NCBI GenBank assembly: GCA_016789345.1
Contig: JAEURG010000089.1
Coordinates: 1-34,133 of the forward strand
Reading direction: 5' to 3'
From: Anaerolineales bacterium
Lineage (GTDB): Bacteria > Chloroflexota > Anaerolineae > Anaerolineales > Villigracilaceae
DNA: 34,133 nucleotides
The notes beneath the pieces are model-generated. The model ran no database searches, was not told the DNA's origin, and saw only the letters and a program-made list of their open reading frames with translations. Below are positions 22,151-29,751 of this stretch, in pieces. The position numbers were made by a program, and so were the translations under genes. Each line of letters starts with the position of its first letter. Position 1 is the first letter of the stretch.

Positions 22151-23425
22151 ATGTTGCAATCCGTTACTCAAGCCTTTCAAAAAAATGAAGTTTCATCAAG
22201 AGAATTTATCTCCAGTCTCCAATCTCATTTTGATTCTCGTGAGCCTGATGTGCTTGCATTTATCCTAGAAGAAAATCGCTTTGACAGATTACAAAAAGAA
22301 GCGGAAGAACTTGTCAAAAAATACCCTGATGTAAACAGTCGCCCTCCATTATTTGGGATGACCGTTGGTGTGAAAGATATTTTTCATGTGAATGGTTTTA
22401 CAACACAAGCGGGAAGCAAATTACCAGCACAAGATTTACAAGGCAATGAAGCAAAAAGTGTTTCAAAATTAAAAAACGCTGGTGCACTTGTTATGGGAAA
22501 AACTGTCACAACTGAGTTTGCATATTTCACGTCTGGTCCAACGCGCAACCCACACAATCAAAATCACACGCCTGGCGGTTCGAGCAGTGGTTCTGCCGCG
22601 GCGGTCGGCGCGGGTCTTTGCAATCTCACGCTCGGCACGCAAACCATTGGCTCATTGATTCGTCCTGCCGCGTTTTGTGGTGCAGTTGGATTCAAACCTA
22701 CTTATGAAAGAATTTCGCGTGAAGGCGTGATTCCATTGTCACCAACTTTTGACCATGTTGGGATTTTTTCACATGATGTTAAAACAGCAAATCAAGTTGC
22801 AAGTGTGTTATTAGAGAATTGGAGATTAGAGAATTGGGATAAAAAACCGATTCTTGGAATCCCAGATGGAAAATATCTTGCTAACGCCTCAGACTTCGCT
22901 CAAACCTGTTTCAATGACTTATGCAGTGTACTAGCCCAAGCAGGCTATGAAATTCGGCGTGTACAGGTTATGGATGATTTTGATGAAATCAAATCTCGGC
23001 ATGATGCAATTATGTCATACGATGTGTCACAAGTTCATAAAGAATGGTTTGCGAAGCACGAATCACTTTACTCACAAAAATTTTCGGATTTAGTAAAACG
23101 CGGAAGAACAGTCAGCAACTATAAATCAAGTCTTGAAGCGCGTGATAAGTTTAGAAATCAAATCAATGAAGTGATGAATCAAAATCAAATTGACTTATGG
23201 ATTTGTCCTCCTGCTATTGGACCCGCACCAAAAGGTTTAGATTCCACAGGCGACCCTGTGATGTGCTTGCCGTGGACTCAAATTGGTTTTCCTGCCATCA
23301 ATATTCCGACAACAAAAAATGAAGATAACTTGCCAATGGGATTACAACTTGTTAGCAAATGGAACTCAGATGAATCATTACTTGCGTGGGCAGAAGAAAT
23401 TGAAAAGGTTGTGAGAAAGATATGA
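22151..23425 (+). CDS. Amidase-signature hydrolase (malonamidase E2-like catalytic spacing)
   Basis: A 424-residue amidase-signature enzyme. The Ser-cisSer-Lys triad is Lys75 (VGVKDIF), Ser144 (PGGSSSGSAA) and Ser168 (GTQTIGSLIRPAAFCG). The spacings of 69 and 24 are identical to those of malonamidase E2 (Lys62, Ser131, Ser155, from memory), and the GTQT-GS-IRPAA-CG form of the nucleophile loop is shared by that subgroup. It hydrolyses a small amide; malonamate or oxamate would fit the neighbouring carbamoyltransferase homologues. An in-frame repeat (22811-22838) encodes ENWRLENW. The start lies in a heptamer-repeat spacer without a strong ribosome-binding site. The stop overlaps the fdrA start (ATGA). 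Confidence 0.9.
   Translation: MLQSVTQAFQKNEVSSREFISSLQSHFDSREPDVLAFILEENRFDRLQKEAEELVKKYPDVNSRPPLFGMTVGVKDIFHVNGFTTQAGSKLPAQDLQGNEAKSVSKLKNAGALVMGKTVTTEFAYFTSGPTRNPHNQNHTPGGSSSGSAAAVGAGLCNLTLGTQTIGSLIRPAAFCGAVGFKPTYERISREGVIPLSPTFDHVGIFSHDVKTANQVASVLLENWRLENWDKKPILGIPDGKYLANASDFAQTCFNDLCSVLAQAGYEIRRVQVMDDFDEIKSRHDAIMSYDVSQVHKEWFAKHESLYSQKFSDLVKRGRTVSNYKSSLEARDKFRNQINEVMNQNQIDLWICPPAIGPAPKGLDSTGDPVMCLPWTQIGFPAINIPTTKNEDNLPMGLQLVSKWNSDESLLAWAEEIEKVVRKI
22811..22838. repeat. In-frame heptamer repeat inside the amidase gene
   Basis: ttagagaattggagattagagaattggga matches the intergenic heptamer units of this operon (for example 29625-29645 and 25094-25128) and is translated as LENWRLENW at about residues 221-228, between two domains. 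Confidence 0.6.
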
Positions 23426-25092
23426 CAGTGATTAAGTGGAATGTGCGTGCGGGAACATATTACGACTCAGTTGTGTTGATGCAACTTCAACGCGGACTTT
23501 TAGAATTAAATGGCGTGCTGGATGCAGGTGTAGTGATGGCGACGCCTGCCAATAAAGATTTACTCGCCACAAATAATTTATTACCTGAAAATGTTTCAGC
23601 AAACCCTGATGATTTATTAATCGTCGTCAAAGCCAATGATGATGCTTCTGCAGAAGATGCTATCAGCAAAGTAGATGAATTACTTGCGAAAAGAAAATCT
23701 TCAAGCGTTTCACAAGATTTTCGTCCGCGAAGTTTATCTGCCGCAGTAAAACAATTGCCTGAAGCAAATTGGGTTTTGATTTCTGTGCCAGGTCGTTATG
23801 CCGCTGCTGTTGCACGCGAAGCCCTTGAATTAAATAAACATGTTTTTCTTTATAGTGATAATGTTTCACTCGAAGATGAAATTGCATTGAAGAAAACCGC
23901 ACGAGAAAAAGGTTTATTAGTTATGGGTCCCGATTGTGGCACAGCCATTATCAATGGCATTGGTTTAGGATTTGCAAATCGTGTTCGTCGTGGAGCAATT
24001 GGAGTCGTCGGCGCATCGGGCACGGGCACGCAAGCAGTTACTGCACATATTCATAATCTCGGTGCTGGAATTTCTCATGCTATCGGTACAGGTGGACGTG
24101 ATTTGAAATCTGATGTTGGTGCAATTACTGCTAACCAAGCGCTGGAGGCGTTGGCAAAAGATGATGAAACAAAAGTGATTGCGTTGATTTCAAAACCTCC
24201 ATCACCTGATGTTGCCACGCAATTAATTTCCGCCGCGCAATCTACGGGTAAACCTGTTGTTATTTATTTTATTGGCTATCCCCCACCTGCTAGAAAAATC
24301 GGCAATTTACATTTTGCTATTAGTTTGAGTGAAGCTGCTGAACTTGCAGTAAAGCAGTTATCAGTAAACAGTAATCAGTTGTCAATAAACAATAACAAGG
24401 GTTATTTGCGCGGTCTTTTCTCTGGTGGAACTCTTGCGTATGAAACGTTGCTTGGTTTGCAAGCAAGTCTTTCGCCAATTTATTCAAATGGTCCAATCAC
24501 TGCAAATCAAAATCTCAAAGACCCGCTTAAAAGTGAAGCACATTCCATTATTGATTTAGGTGATGAATTTTTCATGGTCGGGCGTTTGCATCCGATGATT
24601 GATAATGATTTACGAATCAGACGTATGAAACAGGAAGCGGCTGACTCAGAAGTTGGGATGATTCTTTTTGATGTGGTGCTCGGTGAAGGTTCGCATCTTG
24701 ACCCTACGGGAGAGTTGGTGCCTGCTATTCAAGAGATACAAGCCTCAAGAAAAGACATCGAGTTTGTGGCTATGGTCATCGGCACAGATGATGACCCACA
24801 AAACATTCAATCTCAAATTGAGAAGTTGCAAGAAGCAAATGTCACTGTCTTTAGAACTGCTGCAGAAGCGGTGGAATATATCAGTTTGAAATTTAATACC
24901 AATAAAAAGAATGAATTTACACCTGTAGATTTAGAACAATTAAAGCAACCACTTGCTGGAATCAATGTCGGCTTGGAATCATTTTATGAAAGCCTGATTT
25001 CACAAGGTGCACAAGCTGTGCACGTGGAATGGAAACCACCTGCTGGTGGTAATGAAAAATTAGCAAGTTTGTTAGCGAAGATGAAGAAATAA
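23422..25092 (+). CDS. fdrA: FdrA/AllF-like carbamoyltransferase subunit
   Basis: A 556-residue homologue of E. coli FdrA (AllF, 555 aa), a subunit of oxamate carbamoyltransferase, which converts oxalurate and phosphate to oxamate and carbamoyl phosphate. After an N-terminal domain (about 1-100) there is a succinyl-CoA-ligase-like domain: LISVPGRYAA, VMGPDCGTAIING, GVVGASGTGTQ (from Gly194), GGRDLKSDVG, and then a second ligase-like domain beginning GLFSGGTLAYE. It acts with YlbE encoded next. Residues about 311-327 (QLSVNSNQLSINNN) are an in-frame repeat. It overlaps the amidase gene by 4 nt. The family is certain; the ureido substrate is inferred. Confidence 0.92.
   Translation: MTVIKWNVRAGTYYDSVVLMQLQRGLLELNGVLDAGVVMATPANKDLLATNNLLPENVSANPDDLLIVVKANDDASAEDAISKVDELLAKRKSSSVSQDFRPRSLSAAVKQLPEANWVLISVPGRYAAAVAREALELNKHVFLYSDNVSLEDEIALKKTAREKGLLVMGPDCGTAIINGIGLGFANRVRRGAIGVVGASGTGTQAVTAHIHNLGAGISHAIGTGGRDLKSDVGAITANQALEALAKDDETKVIALISKPPSPDVATQLISAAQSTGKPVVIYFIGYPPPARKIGNLHFAISLSEAAELAVKQLSVNSNQLSINNNKGYLRGLFSGGTLAYETLLGLQASLSPIYSNGPITANQNLKDPLKSEAHSIIDLGDEFFMVGRLHPMIDNDLRIRRMKQEAADSEVGMILFDVVLGEGSHLDPTGELVPAIQEIQASRKDIEFVAMVIGTDDDPQNIQSQIEKLQEANVTVFRTAAEAVEYISLKFNTNKKNEFTPVDLEQLKQPLAGINVGLESFYESLISQGAQAVHVEWKPPAGGNEKLASLLAKMKK
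24355..24396. repeat. In-frame repeat inside fdrA
   Basis: cagttatcagtaaacagtaa is followed by cagttgtcaataaacaataa: two diverged 20-nt units encoding QLSVNSN and QLSINNN. The form is that of a dispersed intergenic repeat. Confidence 0.55.
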
Positions 25093-25093
25093 A

Positions 25094-25160
25094 GAGATTA
25101 GAGATTAGAGATTAGAGATTAGAGATTAGTTAATCTCCAGTCTCTAGTCTCCAATTATCA
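25094..25160. repeat. Five perfect gagatta heptamers plus inverted arm
   Basis: Five exact tandem copies of gagatta fill 25094-25128, followed by taatctccagtctctagtctcc, which is complementary to the heptamers, so the fdrA-ylbE spacer can fold into a hairpin. The element ends just before the ylbE ribosome-binding site. Confidence 0.85.
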
Positions 25161-25172
25161 ATGGAGATAATT

Positions 25173-26417
25173 ATGGATATTAATAACGCCAACCAAATTG
25201 CTGTTGACCGAATTATGAATGCCCGACCTATTTTGAAATCCATTGCAACTGCACGTGATCTCATCCCCGGTATGAAAGACAATTTGTTTTTACATGCAGG
25301 TCCGCCGATTGAATGGGCGCGGATGTCAGGTCCGTTGCGCGGAGCAATTATCGGCGCAATGATGTTTGAGGGAATGGCGGCGTCCGAAGCAGAAGCAACT
25401 AAAATAGTAGAAAGAGGCGAAGTCGAATTTGATTCATGCCATCACCATGGCGCAGTCGGCCCGATGGCAGGAGTCACATCTGCTTCGATGAAAGTGTATG
25501 TGGTTGAAAATGCGGAACATGGAAATAAATCTTTTTCCAATTTGAATGAAGGTTACGGAAAAGTTTTACGATATGGGGCTTATAGTGATGATGTGCTGAA
25601 GAAGTTGCATTGGATGAATGATGTTTTAGGAACAGCATTAGCCGATGCATTGGCAAGTTCAAGTGGAATTGATATGCGGGCGTTGATGTCTGAGGCGTTG
25701 CACATGGGCGATGAAGGGCATAATCGTAACAAAGCAGGTTCATTGCTATATTTGAAATTGCTTGCGCCATTGATTGCTAAGACGATGAAAGATAATTCGG
25801 CAATGTCTGAAGTTTTGCAATTTCTTGGTGATAATGCATTGAGTGTTTTGAATCCTGTCATGGCGGCGTGCAAAGCAATGACCGATGCCGCGCATGGTGT
25901 AGAAGGTTCAACGATTGTCACGACGATGGCGCGCAATGGAACTGATTTTGGAATCCGCGTCAGTGGGCTTGGAGAAAAACAATGGTTTACAGCACCTGCT
26001 GAAATTCCAGTTGGTTTATTTTTCTCAGGTTTTTCACAAGATGATGCAAACCCTGATATCGGTGATAGTGCCATTACTGAAACGGCAGGCATTGGCGGAT
26101 TCGCGATGGCAACTGCGCCTGCGATTGTGACATTCGTCGGTGGCACACCAAAAGATGCGATGAATGCCACGCTTGAAATGTATGAAATCACATTTGCCGA
26201 AAGCAAATTCTTCACCATGCCATCACTCGAATTTCGTGGCACACCCACCGGCATTGATTTACGAAAAGTTGTTGAGTTAGGTATTACACCACGCATCAAC
26301 ACAGGTATTGCGCATAAAAATGCTGGTGTTGGTCAAGTTGGTGCAGGGTTGGTGAGACCGCCATTAAAAATATTTGAAGATGCCTTGTTGGCTTATGCAG
26401 AAAAATATAATTTATAA
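25173..26417 (+). CDS. ylbE: YlbE/AllG-like carbamoyltransferase subunit (DUF1116)
   Basis: A 414-residue DUF1116 protein, the homologue of E. coli YlbE (AllG), which acts with FdrA in oxamate carbamoyltransferase. Characteristic segments are GPPIEWARMSGPLRGA (about 42-58), FDSCHHHGAVGPMAGVTS, LHMGDEGHNRNKAGS, TTMARNGTDFGIRVSGLG and the C-terminal INTGIAHKNAGVGQVGAG. I chose the ATG at 25173, with ggag 6 nt upstream; an ATG at 25161 is in frame but overlaps that site. The cyclase gene follows after 11 nt. The third E. coli subunit, DUF2877 (AllH), is not found in the window. Confidence 0.93.
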   Translation: MDINNANQIAVDRIMNARPILKSIATARDLIPGMKDNLFLHAGPPIEWARMSGPLRGAIIGAMMFEGMAASEAEATKIVERGEVEFDSCHHHGAVGPMAGVTSASMKVYVVENAEHGNKSFSNLNEGYGKVLRYGAYSDDVLKKLHWMNDVLGTALADALASSSGIDMRALMSEALHMGDEGHNRNKAGSLLYLKLLAPLIAKTMKDNSAMSEVLQFLGDNALSVLNPVMAACKAMTDAAHGVEGSTIVTTMARNGTDFGIRVSGLGEKQWFTAPAEIPVGLFFSGFSQDDANPDIGDSAITETAGIGGFAMATAPAIVTFVGGTPKDAMNATLEMYEITFAESKFFTMPSLEFRGTPTGIDLRKVVELGITPRINTGIAHKNAGVGQVGAGLVRPPLKIFEDALLAYAEKYNL

Positions 26418-26428
26418 GGAGAATTGAA

Positions 26429-27211
26429 ATGACCAAAATCTACGACCTCTCGCAAGACCTAAATGCCGATGCTTCGTTCTGGCCCTTTTACCCACCGTTT
26501 GAAGTGAAATATATCAAACGCAAAGCGGAACAAGGCGTGAATGCCCAATACATTATGACGTCCAATCACATGGGCACACATTTGGATGCGCCAAAACATT
26601 TTGTGACCAACGGCAAAACCATTGAGCAAATTCCAATTGAATGGTGTTATGGACCTGGTGTCATTGTTGACTTGAGTGACATGCTCGATGACCTCGGTAT
26701 GTTTACACCAGAAGATATTGAAAAACGGGCAGATGTACGTGAGGGCGATATTTTATTCATCCATACCGGTTGGCATAAATATTCTTTCTTTAGCCCACAA
26801 GGTGATGAAGAACGATATATCCAAAGACATCCCGGTCCACATTACAGCATTTGTGATTGGCTATTGAAAAAGAAGATTCACATCTGGGGTGTAGATATGA
26901 TTTCTACAGACCACCCAATGAATTTACCGATTGGTCGCTTCTTAGGAAAAGGCGGATTAGAGCACTGGCAAAAAGTCCGCAAGTTGACTGAGGCAAAATT
27001 CGGTGCAGATAAGATGGATGAATTATTCCCAGATTCTGCTTATCAATTAACCCACAATGCTTTATTCCCGCATGATTGTATGCATGTTGAAAACCTTGGT
27101 GGTGATATTGGATTGAAAGAATTACACAACAAACGCATCACGCTTGGAGTCTTCCCATGGAAGTTCAAAGGTGGCGAAGCAGCGTTTTGTAGAGCAGTGG
27201 CTTGGGCGTAA
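26429..27211 (+). CDS. Cyclase-family metal-dependent hydrolase (isatin hydrolase / KynB type)
   Basis: A 260-residue member of the cyclase family, which includes isatin hydrolase and kynurenine formamidase; these Mn or Zn enzymes hydrolyse amide or imide bonds. The metal site motif HMGTHLDAPKHF supplies His47, His51, Asp53 and His57, and the C-terminal half has VDMISTDHPMN and HDCMHVENLGG. In this operon it is the best candidate for opening the hydroxylated ring. It has a strong ribosome-binding site (aaggag) before the ATG and follows ylbE by 11 nt. The length is typical (about 210-270). Confidence 0.91.
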   Translation: MTKIYDLSQDLNADASFWPFYPPFEVKYIKRKAEQGVNAQYIMTSNHMGTHLDAPKHFVTNGKTIEQIPIEWCYGPGVIVDLSDMLDDLGMFTPEDIEKRADVREGDILFIHTGWHKYSFFSPQGDEERYIQRHPGPHYSICDWLLKKKIHIWGVDMISTDHPMNLPIGRFLGKGGLEHWQKVRKLTEAKFGADKMDELFPDSAYQLTHNALFPHDCMHVENLGGDIGLKELHNKRITLGVFPWKFKGGEAAFCRAVAWA

Positions 27212-27215
27212 TTAA

Positions 27216-27276
27216 AAAATCTCTAGTCTCTAGTCTCTTTTTAATTCGAGACTAGAGACTGGAGATCGGAGACTGA
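27216..27276. repeat. Heptamer repeat forming a hairpin between cyclase and coxL-type genes
   Basis: aatctctagtctctagtctc is followed by an almost complementary gagactagagactggagatc, separated by about 11 nt. The pair forms a long stem in the operon transcript. Confidence 0.75.
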
Positions 27277-27280
27277 CTGT

Positions 27281-29617
27281 ATGACAACTCGATATTTCGG
27301 CGAAAGAATCAAACGCAATGAAGACCCACGTCTATTGACAGGGCAGGGATTGTTTGTAGATGATGTTGATATTCCTAACATGTTGCATGTTGCATTCTTG
27401 CGTAGTCCGTATGCACATGCAAAGATAAATAACATTGACGTTTCACAAGCCTTAGAGCGTGAAGGTGTGGTTGCGGTTTATACCGCCAATGATTTAGGTG
27501 ATTATTGGAAACCTGGTCCGTTGTTGGTTTCGCCGCCGCCTGTCAAAGACATCGTCTTCAATCAAAAGACTCAAGTGCCACTTGCAAAAGATAAAGTCAA
27601 ATTTGCGGGTGAGCCGATTGCGATGGTAGTTGCAGAGAGTCGCTATATCGCCGAAGATGCGCTTGCCGATATTCAAATTGATTATGAGCCATTAAGTGCA
27701 GTCGTTGATTTAGAAAAAGCATTACAACCTGATAGCACTTTGATTCATGAAGAAATTGGTTCAAATATTGCCGCACATGTAGTGCAAACTAAAGGCGATT
27801 TTGAATCTGCAAAAAACAAAGCAGACTTAATCATCAAACGCCGCTTCTTATATGACCATGGTTGTGCCGCCGCAATGGAAAATCGTGGGATTGTGGCGGA
27901 GTGGGATAAGCGTGCAGGACGATTAACTGTTTGGGATACGACTCAAGCACCCGTCGTGATTCGAAACGGCCTCGCTGGCATGTTGGGGTTATCTGAAAGA
28001 CAAGTCCGAGTCATCGCGCCATTCATCGGTGGTGGATTTGGTCCGAAGATTATGATGTTCTACCAAGAAGAAGTGTTAGTTCCATGGGCAGCGATGAAAT
28101 TGAATCGTCCTGTCAAATGGATTGAAGACCGTGCTGAAAATTTTGTTGCCACCACTCACGAACGCGGACAAATCCATGATGCCGAAATTGCGTTTGATAA
28201 AGAAGGTCATATTCTCGGCGTGCATGATGTTTTCTTACATGATACAGGCGCGTATGCTCCGTATGGTTTGACTGTTCCGCTTAATTCACAAGCCAATGTG
28301 TTGGGATTGTATGAAATTAAAAATTATTACAGTGAATTTACTGCTGTGTTTACGAACAAAACGATTGTCACACCATATCGCGGAGCAGGACGTCAACATG
28401 GCGTATTTGTTATTGAACGTGCATTAGATATTGCGGCGAAAGAATTAAAAATAGACCGTGCTGAGATTCGCCGACGTAATTTTATTAAGCCTGAACAATT
28501 TCCGTATGACAACGAAATTATTTATCAGGACTTTGCACCGATTGTATATGACAGCGGAAATTATGAACCATTGTTAGATATGACGCTTGAAAAAATTGGT
28601 TATCATAAATTTATCAATGAGATTCAACCGAAGTTACGCGCCGAAGGAAAACATGTCGGTATTGGACTTGTTGCTTATGTAGAGGGTACAGGTATCGGTC
28701 CGTATGAAGGTGCAAAAGTTCAAGTGATGAGCAGTGGACGTGTTTCTGTCGTCACAGGTGTTGGCACACAAGGGCAAGGTCACTTCACAAGTTTTGCACA
28801 AATCGTCGCAGAGCAACTTGGTGTAGCTGTAGATAAAATTGACGTGGTCACTGGAGATACTGATCAATTCTATTGGGGTGCAGGCACATTTGCGAGTCGC
28901 GGAGCAGTCGTGGCAGGCAATGCAATTCATGAAGCCGCGAAAGTTGTAAGAAAGAAAATTCTTAAACTTGCTTCCGAACATTTCAATGCGCCCGAAGATG
29001 AACTCGAACTCGAAGATGGATTTGTAAAAGTGCAAGATATTCCAAGACAATCTATTTCATTGGGTGAATTAGCAGGTAAGGCGAATCCCATGCGTGGAGC
29101 CGTCAAGCCAGGAACAGAGCCGGGGTTGGAAGCAACCAATTATTTCGGTCCAGAAAGAGGCGCAACTGCAAGTGGAATCCATGCCATGATTGTAGAAGTG
29201 AATCCAGACACAATGCAAATCAAAATCCAAAAATATCTGGTCGTGCATGATTGCGGAAGAGTCATCAACCCATTAATTTTGGACGGGCAAATTCATGGCG
29301 GTGTGGCGCAAGGAATTGGGAACGCTTTTTATGAACATCTCAAGTATGATGAAAATGGGCAGTTGCTAAACGGCACGTTTATGGATTATCACCTGCCCAC
29401 CAGCCTTGAGGTGCCGCGCATCGAAACCGCGCATGGCGAAACGCGTTCGCCGCTCAATGAAATGGGCGTGAAAGGTGCAGGCGAAGCAGGCGCGATTCCT
29501 GTCGGTCCGTTGTTTGCACAGGCATTGGAAGATGCTTTGCATAATGTTGATTTTGAAATTTTGGAAATTCCGATTAATTCGAATCGTTTATGGGAAATTG
29601 TAAATAAGAGAGATTAG
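27281..29617 (+). CDS. Molybdenum hydroxylase large subunit (CoxL/XdhA family, form-II-like)
   Basis: The catalytic subunit holding molybdenum cofactor. The 778 residues begin FGERIKRNEDPRLLTGQG and follow the CoxL layout: FAGEPIAMVVAESRY, FIGGGFGPKI (about 249-258), PYRGAGR (365-371) and GAGEAG with the catalytic Glu735. The loop PYRGAGR matches the form II signature (AYRGAGR) and lacks the Cys of true CO dehydrogenase (AYRCSFR), so the enzyme probably hydroxylates an N-heterocycle or another organic substrate and not CO. It is the last gene of the operon, separated from its small and medium subunit genes by four catabolic genes. Confidence 0.94.
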   Translation: MTTRYFGERIKRNEDPRLLTGQGLFVDDVDIPNMLHVAFLRSPYAHAKINNIDVSQALEREGVVAVYTANDLGDYWKPGPLLVSPPPVKDIVFNQKTQVPLAKDKVKFAGEPIAMVVAESRYIAEDALADIQIDYEPLSAVVDLEKALQPDSTLIHEEIGSNIAAHVVQTKGDFESAKNKADLIIKRRFLYDHGCAAAMENRGIVAEWDKRAGRLTVWDTTQAPVVIRNGLAGMLGLSERQVRVIAPFIGGGFGPKIMMFYQEEVLVPWAAMKLNRPVKWIEDRAENFVATTHERGQIHDAEIAFDKEGHILGVHDVFLHDTGAYAPYGLTVPLNSQANVLGLYEIKNYYSEFTAVFTNKTIVTPYRGAGRQHGVFVIERALDIAAKELKIDRAEIRRRNFIKPEQFPYDNEIIYQDFAPIVYDSGNYEPLLDMTLEKIGYHKFINEIQPKLRAEGKHVGIGLVAYVEGTGIGPYEGAKVQVMSSGRVSVVTGVGTQGQGHFTSFAQIVAEQLGVAVDKIDVVTGDTDQFYWGAGTFASRGAVVAGNAIHEAAKVVRKKILKLASEHFNAPEDELELEDGFVKVQDIPRQSISLGELAGKANPMRGAVKPGTEPGLEATNYFGPERGATASGIHAMIVEVNPDTMQIKIQKYLVVHDCGRVINPLILDGQIHGGVAQGIGNAFYEHLKYDENGQLLNGTFMDYHLPTSLEVPRIETAHGETRSPLNEMGVKGAGEAGAIPVGPLFAQALEDALHNVDFEILEIPINSNRLWEIVNKRD

Positions 29618-29646
29618 TAATTGGGGATTAGAGAATTGGAGAATTA
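29618..29646. repeat. Short heptamer repeat after coxL-type gene
   Basis: aattggggattagagaattggagaattatt repeats the same units as the in-frame segment of the amidase gene. Confidence 0.5.
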
Positions 29647-29661
29647 TTTCGCTTCACTCTT

Positions 29662-29694
29662 AGCCGATGGTTGGTTCTGACCATCGGCTTTTAT
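29662..29694 (+). terminator. Intrinsic terminator of the hydroxylase operon
   Basis: A perfect 10-bp stem agccgatggt / accatcggct (29662-29671, 29680-29689) with an 8-nt loop, followed by tttattctt. It lies 45 nt after the coxL-type stop. Confidence 0.9.
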
Positions 29695-29751
29695 TCTTAT
29701 TTATATAGGATTTGTTTGAACATAGTTTTAATTATAGGCTACAAGCCTTTA

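Noticed and set aside
25094..25160. CRISPR array
   Set aside because: The unit is 7 nt without spacers, and no cas genes are present; it is a tandem heptamer repeat.
25580..26302. A 240-codon open frame antisense to ylbE
   Set aside because: It lies entirely opposite a well-conserved gene, its composition follows the complementary codons, and it has no ribosome-binding site or recognisable domain.
19077..29617. Aerobic CO dehydrogenase operon
   Set aside because: coxG, coxM and coxS homologues suggest it, but the large subunit has PYRGAGR in place of the AYRCSFR loop, and the linked genes process amides and ureides.
17294..29694. Purine (oxalurate/oxamate) pathway as the main reading of the operon
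   Set aside because: Urate, allantoin and ureidoglycolate steps have no genes here, whereas each step of a pyrimidine route has a candidate. It remains possible if the other genes are elsewhere.
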